Below, piece by piece: positions 18,274 to 27,306 of a DNA stretch of 64,000 nucleotides; within the stretch, counting starts at the first letter, position 1; each line of letters starts with the position of its first letter. This stretch comes from Alkaliphilus oremlandii OhILAs (lineage in GTDB: Bacteria; Bacillota; Clostridia; Peptostreptococcales; Natronincolaceae). Under the pieces are notes generated by a model. The model made no database searches. It saw only the letters and a list, made by a program, of their open reading frames with translations, and was not told the DNA's origin. The stretch covers positions 1,364,001 through 1,428,000 of the forward strand of contig NC_009922.1 in assembly GCF_000018325.1 (NCBI RefSeq), written 5' to 3'. The position numbers and the translations under genes are program-made.

Positions 18274-19392
18274 TTGGACAACACAAAAAATTCAAAAAAA
18301 GAAACGGTGAAAAACCTGATTGAAAAAGGTAAAAAACGAGGTATGATTACCTATTCTGAAGTTATGGATGCTTTGGAGGATGTAGATTTAGATAAAGAAC
18401 AAATTGATGAGATCTACGATCATTTTTCCAGCATGGGCATTGACATTGTTGGAGATAAAAGAGATATGGTTGAGGACCTAGATATGATGGATGAATCTGT
18501 ATTGGAGCCAGAAGTTGAAGCTGAAGAAATCATAGAAGATGATGCGTCTCTTTTAAAAGGTGTAAATATAGATGACCCTGTAAGGATGTATTTAAAGGAA
18601 ATCGGTAAGGTGCCTCTTTTATCAGCAGAAGAAGAAATAGAATTAGCGAAGCGAATGGATGCAGGAGATGAAGAAGCGAAAAAGAGACTAGTGGAGGCAA
18701 ACCTAAGACTGGTGGTAAGTATTGCTAAGAGATACGTAGGGAGAGGCATGCTATTTTTAGACTTAATTCAAGAAGGAAACCTAGGGCTAATTAAGGCTGT
18801 TGAAAAATTTGATTATAAAAAAGGATTTAAATTTAGTACCTATGCTACTTGGTGGATAAGACAGGCAATTACTAGAGCCATCGCAGACCAAGCACGTACT
18901 ATTCGGATACCTGTTCATATGGTTGAGACAATCAATAAGCTTATCAGAGTATCGAGACAGCTTTTACAAGAATTAGGCAGGGATCCAAAGCCAGAGGAAA
19001 TTGCAGCTGAAATGGATCTTTCCGAAGAAAAAGTTCGAGAAATACTAAAGATTGCCCAAGAGCCAGTTTCCTTAGAAACGCCCATTGGAGAAGAAGAAGA
19101 TAGTCATTTAGGGGACTTTATTCCAGATGAAGATGCACCAGCTCCAGCAGAAGCGGCAGCTTTTTCGTTGTTAAAGGAACAATTGGTAGAAGTTTTAGAC
19201 ACCTTAACGCCTAGAGAGCAGAAAGTGCTAAGACTACGTTTCGGACTAGATGATGGTAGAGCGAGAACATTAGAAGAAGTAGGGAAAAAATTTGATGTTA
19301 CGAGAGAGCGAATTAGACAGATCGAAGCGAAGGCACTGAGAAAGCTAAGACATCCTAGTAGAAGTAAAAAATTAAAAGATTATTTAGAGTAA
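18274..19392 (+). CDS. rpoD: RNA polymerase primary sigma factor (sigma-A/RpoD)
   Basis: This 372-residue housekeeping sigma factor starts at TTG 18274 after GGGGAGGG. Region 1.1 reads KGKKRGMITYSEVMDAL. Region 1.2-2 contains DDPVRMYLKEIGKVPLL and GNLGLIKAVEKFDYKKGFKF, and the promoter -10 recognition helix is TYATWWIRQAITRAIADQ. Region 4.2 ends with VTRERIRQIEAKALRKL. The length matches Gram-positive SigA. The acidic stretch between 1.1 and 1.2 is normal. A strong terminator follows immediately. Confidence 0.98.
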   Translation: MDNTKNSKKETVKNLIEKGKKRGMITYSEVMDALEDVDLDKEQIDEIYDHFSSMGIDIVGDKRDMVEDLDMMDESVLEPEVEAEEIIEDDASLLKGVNIDDPVRMYLKEIGKVPLLSAEEEIELAKRMDAGDEEAKKRLVEANLRLVVSIAKRYVGRGMLFLDLIQEGNLGLIKAVEKFDYKKGFKFSTYATWWIRQAITRAIADQARTIRIPVHMVETINKLIRVSRQLLQELGRDPKPEEIAAEMDLSEEKVREILKIAQEPVSLETPIGEEEDSHLGDFIPDEDAPAPAEAAAFSLLKEQLVEVLDTLTPREQKVLRLRFGLDDGRARTLEEVGKKFDVTRERIRQIEAKALRKLRHPSRSKKLKDYLE

Positions 19393-19400
19393 AATAAATA

Positions 19401-19433
19401 AAAATAGATTCGCATTTTGCGAATCTATTTTTG
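19401..19433 (+). terminator. Intrinsic terminator of the dnaG-rpoD operon
   Basis: AATAGATTCGCA pairs with TGCGAATCTATT with almost no loop and is followed by TTTTTG. It lies 9 bases after the rpoD stop. Confidence 0.9.
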
Positions 19434-19472
19434 ATAGTTGGTGATTAAGGTAGATTTAATGCTCGGGTCAAT

Positions 19473-19688
19473 TTAATGCCAATAGTTCCAACGAAGAGCA
19501 TAATCAATTTGATTTTGAAGCTCTTCATCGGAAATCTGATTATCTAATTGATCTTGAAGAACGTGCATGACTTGGTCGGCTTCTTCTTCCCATTCTTGCG
19601 TATTGCCTCCCCAGCTAAATTTTATCATTTCTTCTGGACGAATAATCTTTTTAGGTCTTTTTTCAGTATTTGGGCCATTGTTTGGCAT
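19473..19688 (-). CDS. Small conserved-looking hypothetical protein (71 aa)
   Basis: The start is ATG 19688 with GGAGG 8 bases upstream; the TTG at 19694 is less well placed. The protein is charged, has no Cys, membrane segment or signal, and reads MPNNGPNTEKRPKK then FSWGGNTQEWEEEADQVM and an acidic helical C-terminus. The strong ribosome site and isolated antisense position between rpoD and trmK suggest a real small gene. The function is unknown. Confidence 0.65.
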   Translation of the reverse strand: MPNNGPNTEKRPKKIIRPEEMIKFSWGGNTQEWEEEADQVMHVLQDQLDNQISDEELQNQIDYALRWNYWH

Positions 19689-19785
19689 GAGCAAAACCTC
19701 CTTTAACTATAGTTTTAGGAAGATTCATAAATTTATAATGGTACCTTTTGTAAAATATCAATGGGTAGTAAAGGAAGTGATTTCA

Positions 19786-20487
19786 ATGAGAGTAAAACTC
19801 ACTCGTAGATTGCAGAAAATAGCGGATCAGGTTGAGCAAGGAAGCGTCGTAGCAGATATTGGTACGGATCATGGATACATTCCAATCTATTTGCTAGAAA
19901 ATAAGATCAGTGAATATGTGATTGCAGGAGATATTAATATGAAGCCGCTAGAAAGTGCGGAAGCAAATCTTCAGCGATATGGATTTTCTAATAAGGCTGA
20001 AACAAGGTTAGGTAGTGGTCTTTCAGTGCTGAAAGAAGGCGAGGTAGATACTGTCATTATTGCAGGGATGGGTGGATTATTAATCAGTGATTTATTGGAG
20101 AGTTCTAAAAATATAGTTAAAAAAATAAAAACCTTCATATTGCAGCCCATGCAAGCACAAATGGAACTTAGAAAATATCTAATCCAAAATGGGTTCACCA
20201 TCAAAAAGGATATCTTAGTTAAGGAAGATCACCATATCTACGAAATTTTTGTAGCAGAGCACGGTCAACAGGAAGTAGAAAATACCATTTATTATGAAAC
20301 TGGCTTCCATATTCAGAGCAATGCTAAGGATTTGGCAGAGGAATTTATTCTTGGAAAAATAAGAGCGACGAAACAGGTCATTGAAAATATATCACAAAAC
20401 GCCTCGGAGACTCCAGTAGAAAAGCTAAAAGAGATGGAGAGAAAATTAAAAAAATTGGAGGAGGTATTGCTATGTCTACAAAAGTAG
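19786..20487 (+). CDS. trmK: tRNA (adenine-22-N1)-methyltransferase
   Basis: This 233-residue SAM-dependent enzyme methylates A22 of tRNA. I place the start at ATG 19786 (AAAGGAAGTG upstream); the longer open frame continues back through the antisense small gene and is not coding. The SAM motif is VVADIGTDHGYIPIYLL, followed by AGDIN, the catalytic-region motif VIIAGMGGLLI and a C-terminal coiled coil. It overlaps the Nif3-family gene by 16 bases, the usual trmK-yqfO arrangement of Firmicutes downstream of rpoD. Confidence 0.93.
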   Translation: MRVKLTRRLQKIADQVEQGSVVADIGTDHGYIPIYLLENKISEYVIAGDINMKPLESAEANLQRYGFSNKAETRLGSGLSVLKEGEVDTVIIAGMGGLLISDLLESSKNIVKKIKTFILQPMQAQMELRKYLIQNGFTIKKDILVKEDHHIYEIFVAEHGQQEVENTIYYETGFHIQSNAKDLAEEFILGKIRATKQVIENISQNASETPVEKLKEMERKLKKLEEVLLCLQK

Positions 20488-21590
20488 ATGAAATCATAAA
20501 TATTATAGAAAATCTAGCGCCTTTAAGGTACGCATACCAGTGGGATAATGTAGGGCTTCAAATAGGAAGTAGAAGTGATGAAGTTCAACGTATTTTAATT
20601 GCATTAGAAGTAACGGATGAGGTTTTAGAGGAAGCAGTTAAAAATAATGTGGATATGATCATTTCCCATCATCCGCTGATATTTTCCCCATTGAAAAAGA
20701 TTATAAAAGAAGATCTCAAAGGGAAGTTGCTATATAAGGCAATACGAAACAATATATCTGTATACTCAACCCATACCAACATGGATATTGCCCCAAATGG
20801 ATTAAATGATTACGTTGCAAATCTATTAGGCTTAAAGGATATGGAAGTTTTAGATGTTACAGAAAAATCGACATATTATAAGCTGGCTGTTTTTACTCCA
20901 GTAGGGCATGAAGAAAAAGTGGCAGAAGCTATCTGCTCAGCTGGTGCAGGTCATATTGGAAATTATAGCAACTGTACCTTTAGAGTCAACGGTACGGGTA
21001 CCTTTCTTCCACTAGAAGGAACAAATCCCTTTATAGGAGCTCAAGGTCAAGGCGAGAAGGTAGAAGAGATCAAGATAGAAACCATAGTCCCACAAGGAAA
21101 TTTAAAAAGCGTTGTGAAAGCAATGCTCAAGGTACATCCTTATGAAGAAGTGGCATATGATATTTATCCTCTTGAAAATGAGGGTCCAGTACTGGGCATT
21201 GGAAGGATGGGATATTTACCTCATGCCGTATCCATAGCAGATTTAGCAAATAAAATAAAGGACATCTTTAATATAGAACATATTAAGATTGCAGGTGATT
21301 TAAAAGCACATATTAATAAAGTGGCTATCATCAATGGTAGTGGCGCAGAATATATCAAACTGGCGATGCACAGGGGCTGCCAGTGTGTGATTACAGGTGA
21401 CGTAAAGTACCACGATGCGCAAGATGCAATATCCCAAGGAATGAATGTAATCGATATGGGACATTATCATAGTGAAAAGGTATTTCCGAAACTTTTAATA
21501 GACTATTTAAGCAAAAAGGTAGAAGAAAAGGATTTGAATGTTGAAATAATTCAATCTTCTGTAGATATCAATCCTTTTCAATTAATTTAA
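20472..21590 (+). CDS. Nif3-like dinuclear metal centre protein (YqfO/DUF34 family)
   Basis: This 372-residue protein is the long form, with a Nif3 domain interrupted by a CutA-like insert (about residues 130-230). Metal ligands show as MIISHHPLIF, YSTHTNMD and, near the C-terminus, ITGDVKYHDAQDA and DMGHYHSE. The family forms toroidal hexamers with two metal ions per subunit. A GTP cyclohydrolase-like or metal-insertion role has been proposed. It is translationally coupled to trmK, with its ribosome site GGAGG lying inside that gene. Confidence 0.93.
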   Translation: MSTKVDEIINIIENLAPLRYAYQWDNVGLQIGSRSDEVQRILIALEVTDEVLEEAVKNNVDMIISHHPLIFSPLKKIIKEDLKGKLLYKAIRNNISVYSTHTNMDIAPNGLNDYVANLLGLKDMEVLDVTEKSTYYKLAVFTPVGHEEKVAEAICSAGAGHIGNYSNCTFRVNGTGTFLPLEGTNPFIGAQGQGEKVEEIKIETIVPQGNLKSVVKAMLKVHPYEEVAYDIYPLENEGPVLGIGRMGYLPHAVSIADLANKIKDIFNIEHIKIAGDLKAHINKVAIINGSGAEYIKLAMHRGCQCVITGDVKYHDAQDAISQGMNVIDMGHYHSEKVFPKLLIDYLSKKVEEKDLNVEIIQSSVDINPFQLI

Positions 21591-21657
21591 ATGGAAGTGG
21601 TGGTTTTAAAGATTCCTTAGAACTATTTTTAAAAAGTATATAGAAAAAGGTGATTTT

Positions 21658-22062
21658 ATGGATATGAAAGAGGCAGTGATGTATTCCGATGGGGGCTCTA
21701 GGGGGAACCCAGGTATTGCAGGTATCGGTGTTTCGATACAGGATAAAGATGGAAATATAATCAGAGAAATTAGTCAGTATATTGGAGAGCAAACAAACAA
21801 TGTGGCGGAATACAAGGCTCTTAGCCGTGGTTTAGAGGTTGCGTTGGATTTAGGGATCGAAAAAATTACATGTTATTTAGACAGCGAATTGGTTGTAAAG
21901 CAAATCAAGGGTGAATATAAGGTCAAAAATGAGCGTATGATTCCAATGTATAATATGGTGATGCCATTAGTGAAGGAATTTAAAAGTTTTTCTATTAATC
22001 ATGTGCGCAGGGAGCTGAACAAAAGGGCAGATCAGCTTGCCAACGAAGCTATGGATCAATAA
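21658..22062 (+). CDS. RNase HI-like ribonuclease
   Basis: This 134-residue RNase H-fold protein would cut the RNA strand of RNA-DNA hybrids. The first catalytic Asp is in YSDGGSRGNPG, the Glu in NNVAEYKAL, the second Asp in CYLDSELVVKQI and the last in NKRADQLANEAM. It lacks the N-terminal hybrid-binding domain. The ribosome site AAAAGGTGA precedes ATG 21658. It sits between the Nif3-family gene and rnpB. Confidence 0.9.
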   Translation: MDMKEAVMYSDGGSRGNPGIAGIGVSIQDKDGNIIREISQYIGEQTNNVAEYKALSRGLEVALDLGIEKITCYLDSELVVKQIKGEYKVKNERMIPMYNMVMPLVKEFKSFSINHVRRELNKRADQLANEAMDQ

Positions 22063-22088
22063 AAAATAGATATAGAAAATTTTACATT

Positions 22089-22117
22089 TTGACATATGAT
22101 TAAAATCGTGATATGAT
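22089..22117 (+). promoter_or_regulatory. rnpB promoter
   Basis: TTGACA at 22089-22094 and TATGAT at 22112-22117 are separated by exactly 17 bases, close to the sigma-A consensus. Transcription would start about 20 bases before the folded part of rnpB. Confidence 0.85.
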
Positions 22118-22139
22118 AGGCATCTAGGCAATAAAACAG

Positions 22140-22540
22140 AATATATGAGTAGATCAGATGATCGCGGACATGGTTTTCCATGGACGAGGAAAGTCCGAGC
22201 TCCATAGGGTAGGGCGCTGGGTAACACCCAGTGGGGGCGACCCCAAGGAAAGTGCAACAGAGAGATACCGCCAGATCCCTTGTTCAGTAGCAATGCTGTT
22301 ACTTGGGTGAGAATAGCTTTTGACAGCTATCTGGTAAGGATGGAAAGGTGAGGTAAGGGCTCACCAGGGGCTAGGTGACTAGTCTGCTATGTAAACCCCG
22401 TCTGGAGCAAGACCAAGTAGGGACTGAAAAAGCGGCGACCCGTCGTGTCCCGTGGTAGGTTGCTTGAGCCGTCTGGTAACAGCCGGCCTAGATAGATGAT
22501 CGTCGAATACAGAACTCGGCTTATAGATTTGCTCACTTAT
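22140..22540 (+). ncRNA. rnpB: RNase P RNA
   Basis: This is the catalytic RNA of RNase P, which matures tRNA 5' ends. Diagnostic conserved blocks are GAGGAAAGTCCGAGCTCC near 22187, GGGCGACCCCAAGGAAAGTG near 22234 and ACAGAGAGATACCGCC, with the 3' block ACAGAACTCGGCTTATAG near 22510. The P1 helix can be traced: GAGTAGATC at 22147-22155 pairs with GATTTGCTC at 22526-22534 using G-U wobbles. The gene is intact, so island insertion next to it did not damage it. Confidence 0.97.
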
Positions 22541-22543
22541 TGA

Positions 22544-22571
22544 AATTCCAACATTCTTGTTGGGATTTTTT
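22544..22571 (+). terminator. rnpB terminator
   Basis: AATTCCAACA at 22544-22553 pairs with TGTTGGGATT at 22558-22567 across a TTCT loop and runs into TTTTTT. It is the last chromosomal feature before the mobile island. Confidence 0.88.
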
Positions 22572-22575
22572 AGTT

Positions 22576-22597
22576 TTTGCCACCGGTTTGCCACCGG
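22576..22597. repeat. Tandem 11-bp repeat, candidate integrase-binding or att region
   Basis: TTTGCCACCGG occurs twice back to back at 22576-22586 and 22587-22597. It lies between the rnpB terminator and the 3' end of the integrase gene, where a left attachment site and recombinase arm sites are expected. No second copy of a core sequence was found in the window, so the right end is not defined. Confidence 0.45.
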
Positions 22598-22603
22598 AAG
22601 ATT

Positions 22604-23746
22604 TTAACCCAATATTTCAATAAGCTTTTCCGTAGCTTTTTTCTGCATTTCAACATTTACATGGGAGTAAATATTCAGAGTAGTATTAATATCAGAATGG
22701 CCTAAGCGAGTTTGAATAACTTTAAAGTCAATTCCTTGCTGAAGAAGTAGGGTGGCGTTTGTATGGCGTAGGTCGTGGAACCTTATATTTCTATCAAAAT
22801 TTACTTTCTTTAAAAGCTTATTGAATTTAACAGTATAATAGTTTGGATGAACATAGGTCCCATCTTCCCAAGTCATTACAAAATCACAAACATTGCCATT
22901 AAATTCATTTTCCTTATAATGAGGTCTGTATTTCATACGGTTTTTAGTCTGTAATACCTTATGCTGCTTTAGTAGCTGCATTAATCCCTTAGATACATAT
23001 AGATCTCGTCTTTCATCGGTTTTAGGAGTAGTTAAGGATACTTCAGTATACGTATCGACTAAGTTATTGGCTATTGTAATAATCTGCTTATTAAAGTCAA
23101 TATACTTCCATTCTAGACCAGCCAGCTCACCTCTACGAAGACCCAACTCAAGAACAATTTTCAGACCTAAGGACATTATATAGTCATTATATTTACTAGT
23201 ATCTAAGGCATCAAATAGCTGACCGATTTCCTCTACAGCTAGAGTACTAGCAACAAACTTATCTCTTTTAGGTCGATCGATGAATCTAAGGGGATTGTCA
23301 TACATAATTTGAAGCTTAACAGCTCTATTAAAGGCTGAGTTTAAAGTACCATATATATTCTGAAGGGTAGATCCACTTAAGCCTTTTTTCTTCTCACCTA
23401 GTAGCATTTGATCAAGATGAATAGGCTTAACCTCACTTAATCCTAAGTGACCGATATAGGGCTTTAAATGCCTATTGTAAATCTCTTTGTATCGGTTATA
23501 GGTATTTAACTTCCTATTTTCCTTAATATAATTTTCCACCCAATCAGTCATATACTCATGGACTGTTATTTTTTTAGGCTCCACATAGCCACTTCCTAGC
23601 TTTGTTAATGCTTCATTTAAAGCATTCAAGGCTTCTTTTTTTGTCTTGCCACCTTTTCTTTCAATCTTATTTCTCTTGCCATCCACTGATCCAGCATCAT
23701 AATAGTAATACCAAGAGCTACCTCTTTTTCTTACGCCGCCTTCCAT
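22604..23746 (-). CDS. int: Tyrosine recombinase (phage-type site-specific integrase)
   Basis: From ATG 23746 (AAAGG 8 bases upstream) the protein has 380 residues. The N-terminal part has an arm-binding domain (RKRGSSWYYYYDAGSVDGKR) and a SAM-like core-binding domain. The catalytic domain shows the Arg in LGLRRGELAGLEW, HDLRHTNATLLLQQG and the nucleophile Tyr in HSDINTTLNIYSHV. It should insert and excise the island beginning behind rnpB. Its 3' end points at the attachment region, the usual layout for phages of Firmicutes. Confidence 0.95.
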   Translation of the reverse strand: MEGGVRKRGSSWYYYYDAGSVDGKRNKIERKGGKTKKEALNALNEALTKLGSGYVEPKKITVHEYMTDWVENYIKENRKLNTYNRYKEIYNRHLKPYIGHLGLSEVKPIHLDQMLLGEKKKGLSGSTLQNIYGTLNSAFNRAVKLQIMYDNPLRFIDRPKRDKFVASTLAVEEIGQLFDALDTSKYNDYIMSLGLKIVLELGLRRGELAGLEWKYIDFNKQIITIANNLVDTYTEVSLTTPKTDERRDLYVSKGLMQLLKQHKVLQTKNRMKYRPHYKENEFNGNVCDFVMTWEDGTYVHPNYYTVKFNKLLKKVNFDRNIRFHDLRHTNATLLLQQGIDFKVIQTRLGHSDINTTLNIYSHVNVEMQKKATEKLIEILG

Positions 23747-23792
23747 TTTCATCACCTTTCCGTATTAAATTTTCATCCATCTAAAAAACACT

Positions 23793-24290
23793 CTATGCGC
23801 CATTACACCTCCCTTCAAATCCCATCATATATTCTGTTTCAATTTCCCTAACAGTAGTAACATACGCCACTGGAAGCTCTAGGGTACTTGCAATTTGATC
23901 TATAGTAAAGCCTTCTAGGGCAATACTGTCTAAATCTACATTTAAAATTTTTACTGCAAAGTAATTCGCTTGTTTTTCTAATTTATTGATATTCATTAAT
24001 GGATTAAATGGACTTGTCTTTAGGCTAGTATGTAATAGAGCATGTCCCAGTTCGTGGGCTAAAATAAACTTTTCATATCCATGGTCCAAATCATTCCTAA
24101 TAAATACAACTTCTTGATCGAAATAACATCTGTTATAGAGTGCATCATTTCCCTGAAGTAAAATATTGTCTTTATCTAAATATCTAATAATAATCTCTAA
24201 AGCATTATAAAGCTCGTAAATATTATCAGTACAATGAATATCCTTTATCCCTGTAATAATTTCATCGATAATTTCATCTATCCATACCAT
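23793..24290 (-). CDS. ImmA/IrrE-type metallo-endopeptidase
   Basis: This 165-residue zinc peptidase has HELGH at residues 79-83. In ICEs and phages ImmA cleaves the adjacent CI-like repressor to trigger induction. The gene lies 17 bases downstream of the XRE repressor gene on the same strand, the classical immR-immA order. No membrane segment is present. The call rests on the active-site motif and the context. Confidence 0.92.
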   Translation of the reverse strand: MVWIDEIIDEIITGIKDIHCTDNIYELYNALEIIIRYLDKDNILLQGNDALYNRCYFDQEVVFIRNDLDHGYEKFILAHELGHALLHTSLKTSPFNPLMNINKLEKQANYFAVKILNVDLDSIALEGFTIDQIASTLELPVAYVTTVREIETEYMMGFEGRCNGA

Positions 24291-24307
24291 AGTCTCACCC
24301 CTAAGAA

Positions 24308-24700
24308 CTATTTTTTGTATTTATAAGATATTAATTGAAGCTGCCTTAATAGCTCGTTAGCGAACTCTACAATTTCTTCATCACTCATTTTACTAATATC
24401 AAATCCACCATATCCCATAATAGATGGCTGCTTTAATATGAACTCCATAGCCTCCTGTGGCGTTGTAAACTCAATATTTTGTTGGCTTAAGCTTTCATCA
24501 TGATCATCGTCTTTAAAAAAAGTATCTACTGTAACCTCAAGAGCATTCGCAATTTTTTGTAGAGTTTCAGCAGTTGGACTGCTTTTATCATTCTCTATCT
24601 CGCTAATAGTAGACTTAGATAAACCAGTTAATTCTCGAATGTTCATTATGGAATATCTTTTTTCTTTTCTTAATGCTCGAATCTTTTCACCTAGTGTCAA
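24308..24700 (-). CDS. XRE/CI-like repressor
   Basis: This 130-residue protein has an N-terminal HTH (LGEKIRALRKEKRYSIMNIR, then LTGLSKSTISEIEN and DKSSPTAETLQKIANALEV) and a short C-terminal region that is probably the ImmA target. It is divergent from the Cro-like gene at 24907. A perfect 16-bp palindrome at 24717-24732 abuts its start, fitting self-regulation and silencing of the early genes. Confidence 0.92.
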   Translation of the reverse strand: MTLGEKIRALRKEKRYSIMNIRELTGLSKSTISEIENDKSSPTAETLQKIANALEVTVDTFFKDDDHDESLSQQNIEFTTPQEAMEFILKQPSIMGYGGFDISKMSDEEIVEFANELLRQLQLISYKYKK

Positions 24701-24716
24701 TTTAATTCCTCCTTAT

Positions 24717-24732
24717 GTATGGTATACCATAC
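24717..24732. promoter_or_regulatory. Perfect 16-bp palindromic repressor operator
   Basis: GTATGGTATACCATAC is a perfect palindrome immediately upstream of the CI-like gene. A related half-site TATACC recurs near 24740. Position and symmetry fit an operator for the CI/Cro-like pair. Confidence 0.75.
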
Positions 24733-24906
24733 TTTAATTATACCAAATAGTTCGGTAAAGTAAACAGTAAATTTTAAAAAAGTAAGGAATTTTTAGAAAA
24801 AACTATATAAATTCGGAATAGTGGTAATTAAAGTTCGATAAAGACGGAATATGATCTTTCGTGAATTGTTCGCTTAAGTGGTAAAATCTATCTAGGAGGT
24901 GAGGGA

Positions 24907-25116
24907 ATGGAGAACAAAATAAAACACTTCATTAAAAGAAAGGGGCTGAAAACCTCTTTTATACTCTCAAGTACAGGAGTTTCAAAGTCTTATTTTTATG
25001 ATGTTATGAAAGGAAAAACAATTCCAAGTCTAGTAAATGCTAGAAAAATTGCCAAGGTAATGGAAGTTCCCTTAGACGAACTTTTTCCAGAAGCTAGGGC
25101 AGAGAAAAATGAATAG
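24907..25116 (+). CDS. Small XRE/Cro-like regulator
   Basis: This 69-residue HTH protein (KGLKTSFILSSTGVSKSYFY, then ARKIAKVMEVPLDELFPEA) has a strong GGAGGTGAGGG site before ATG 24907. It is the first gene of the rightward early operon and divergent from the CI-like repressor, so it probably acts as Cro in the lysogeny decision or in operon control. Confidence 0.88.
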   Translation: MENKIKHFIKRKGLKTSFILSSTGVSKSYFYDVMKGKTIPSLVNARKIAKVMEVPLDELFPEARAEKNE

Positions 25117-25168
25117 AGCTTAATAAGGGTTTAAGTACAATACGAATAGGGGAAGGGAGGATGCGAAA

Positions 25169-25384
25169 ATGAGCGATAGAGAGTACCTTTACACCGTAGA
25201 TGAAGTAGCACAAATATTGAAGGTAAATAAAAATGCTGTATATGACCTGATCAATGCAAAGGTAATAAAGGCATTAAAGCTCGGTAGGCTTAAGATTACA
25301 AAATTTGAACTTCTAAGATTTCTGAAAGAGCATAACGGTAAGGATTTATCTGATTTAAACAATATTAGAGAGCTTAATACATAG
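25169..25384 (+). CDS. Excisionase-family HTH protein
   Basis: This 71-residue protein has the winged HTH of the MerR/excisionase family (YTVDEVAQILKVNKNAVYDL, ending IKALKLGRLKITKFELLRFL). Such proteins bend DNA for integrase-mediated excision. Position in the early operon of an integrase-bearing island supports a Xis role, but generic DNA-binding adaptors share this signature. Confidence 0.82.
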   Translation: MSDREYLYTVDEVAQILKVNKNAVYDLINAKVIKALKLGRLKITKFELLRFLKEHNGKDLSDLNNIRELNT

Positions 25385-25465
25385 GTTTTTTTAGAAAGAA
25401 AAAATACAGTCAGCCCCAGGGGAAAGGCAAAAAGATAAAAACAAGAAAATGAATAGGAGGAAGAG

Positions 25466-25612
25466 ATGAAAAGAGATACTGTTGAAGTAACATGGACGGA
25501 TGCAGCAGCTAGAGTAACGATTGGGCAGGTATTAAATTTTACAAAGGACAGTAGATTCTTTATTGCAGTAAATGACGGAAAAATCCTAACTGTAGGAGTT
25601 GAAATACTATGA
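25466..25612 (+). CDS. Small phage early protein (48 aa)
   Basis: The reading frame ATG 25466 to TGA 25612 has the strong ribosome site AGGAGGAAGAG and overlaps the next gene by ATGA, a sign of coupling. The sequence (KRDTVEVTWTDAAARVTIGQ) has no recognised domain. The overlap and ribosome site are the main evidence that it is expressed. Confidence 0.6.
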   Translation: MKRDTVEVTWTDAAARVTIGQVLNFTKDSRFFIAVNDGKILTVGVEIL

Positions 25613-25950
25613 AAGCAATATTAAAAGATAAAACAATAATTTTAATAAACAGCTATCCATATAAGGACCTGATTAAAGAAATGCAGGGACGAAGATGGAA
25701 TGAAATAGATAAGATTTGGACTGTGCCAGCGACTATGGAGAATATTAAGATGCTAAAGTCAGTAATTAAAGTGGATGCTGAAATAGAAAAGTTATATCAA
25801 GAAGAATTTAACCTAAACAGAAGGTTACATAAAGAAAAGGCTACTAAAAATGTGATTCCAATAGCTCCAATGCCAATTAAGGCAAATCCATTCCAGCATC
25901 AGATAAGGGCATATAATATGGCACTTCAGGCAATGGGGGTGATTAAATAA
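25609..25950 (+). pseudogene. SNF2-type helicase, N-terminal fragment
   Basis: This 113-codon frame holds the N-terminal domain normally fused to phage SNF2-like helicases (KDLIKEMQGRRWNEIDKIWT) and the start of the helicase core (NPFQHQIRAYNMALQAMG). It stops with TAA at 25948-25950. The expected continuation is present in another frame starting from the ATG at 25950 (IALTEGFGLLFEMGCG), and the remainder in a third frame. This is the 5' part of a gene interrupted twice, unless unusual recoding occurs. Confidence 0.7.
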
Positions 25951-25999
25951 TGATAGCTCTAACAGAAGGCTTTGGACTCCTTTTTGAAATGGGCTGTGG

Positions 26000-27289
26000 T
26001 TGAGTAAAACACTAACAGCAATTTCAATCATGGGTCGGATCTATTTAGAAGGGAAAGCAAGAAAGGTATTAATAGTAGCACCAACCTCCGTAGTTTCTGT
26101 ATGGCCAAAGGAGATTCAGGAATATGCAGCCTTTGACTGTGAAGTAAGGGTATTAGATGGTAGCAGTAAACAGAAGGTAAAGGAATTACATAGCTTTACT
26201 AAGGATAAGGTCTTAAAAATCGCAGTAATAAACTACGAAAGCACATGGCGGATTTTAGATGAGCTAATCCAATGGAAAGCAGATTTAATAATTGCAGATG
26301 AATCCCAACGGATTAAATCTCCTACGGCAAAGCAATCTAAAGCACTTCATAAACTAGGGGATAGTGTAAGGTATAAGCTGATTTTATCTGGAACACCAGT
26401 ACAAAATGCGCCCTTAGACCTCTGGAGCCAATATCGATTTTTAGATAAAAGAATATTTGGGACGAGCTACTATAGCTTTAGAGCTAGACATGCAATTATG
26501 GGTGGCTATGGAAAGTATCAGGTTATTGGTTACAAGAACATGGATGAGCTGATTCAGAAAACTCATAGTGTGGCACTTAGAGTAACAAAGGAAGAAGCAT
26601 TAGATCTACCGGAAACAACAGATGAAATAAGATACTGCAGCCTAGAGCCTGATTCAGCAAAGCTATATAAAAGGATATTAAAAGATAGCTATGTACAGCT
26701 TGAAAAGGGAGAGGTTACAGCACAGAACTTGTTAACTAAGCTATTAAGACTTAGCCAATTAACTGGAGGATTTATAGGTGCAGATGATGGGACCATAAAG
26801 CAGATTTCAAAGGCTAAGCTAGATGCTCTAAAAGAGATTATTGAAGATATGAAGGATGCAGGGAAAAAGCTTGTTGTATTTGCTAGATTCCTTCCAGAGA
26901 TTAATGCTATTAAAAATATGCTAGATGAAATGGAAATTAGCTATAGCTATATAACTGGAGAGGTTAAAGATAGGGGCGAGGAAGTAAGAAAATTTCAAGA
27001 GGAAGATGGCGTAAGAGTTTTTATCGCACAGATACAAACTGCAGGACTTGGAATAACCCTACATGCAGCAGATACAGTAGTATTTTATAGCCTAGATTTT
27101 AACTATGCTAATTATTCTCAGGCAAGAGCAAGAATCCATAGAATTGGACAGAAAAACACTTGTACATATATTCATCTTATTGCACCAGGCACTGTAGATG
27201 AAAAAATTCTAAAGGCATTAGAGAAAAAAGAAAATATTGCAAAGCAGATTGTAGATCACTGGAGGGACTATTTTAAAGAAGAAAATTAA
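26000..27289 (+). pseudogene. SNF2/DEAD-type helicase, C-terminal part (Walker A broken)
   Basis: This frame encodes 429 residues with nearly all helicase motifs: ADESQRIKSP (motif II), LSGTPVQNAPLDLW (motif III), VFIAQIQTAGLGITLHAADT and YSQARARIHRIGQ (motif VI). Motif I is split. GGCTGTGGT of the preceding frame is followed by five extra bases (TGAGT) before AAAACACTA, so GCG and KTL lie in different frames. Without motif I the protein could not hydrolyse ATP normally. A sequencing error cannot be excluded. The intact gene would serve phage DNA replication. Confidence 0.75.
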
Positions 27290-27306
27290 AGAAAGAGGGG
27301 AAGAAC

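Noticed and set aside
19567..19785. N-terminal extension of trmK
   Set aside because: It is antisense to the 71-residue gene, and a correctly spaced ribosome site and conserved N-terminus support ATG 19786.
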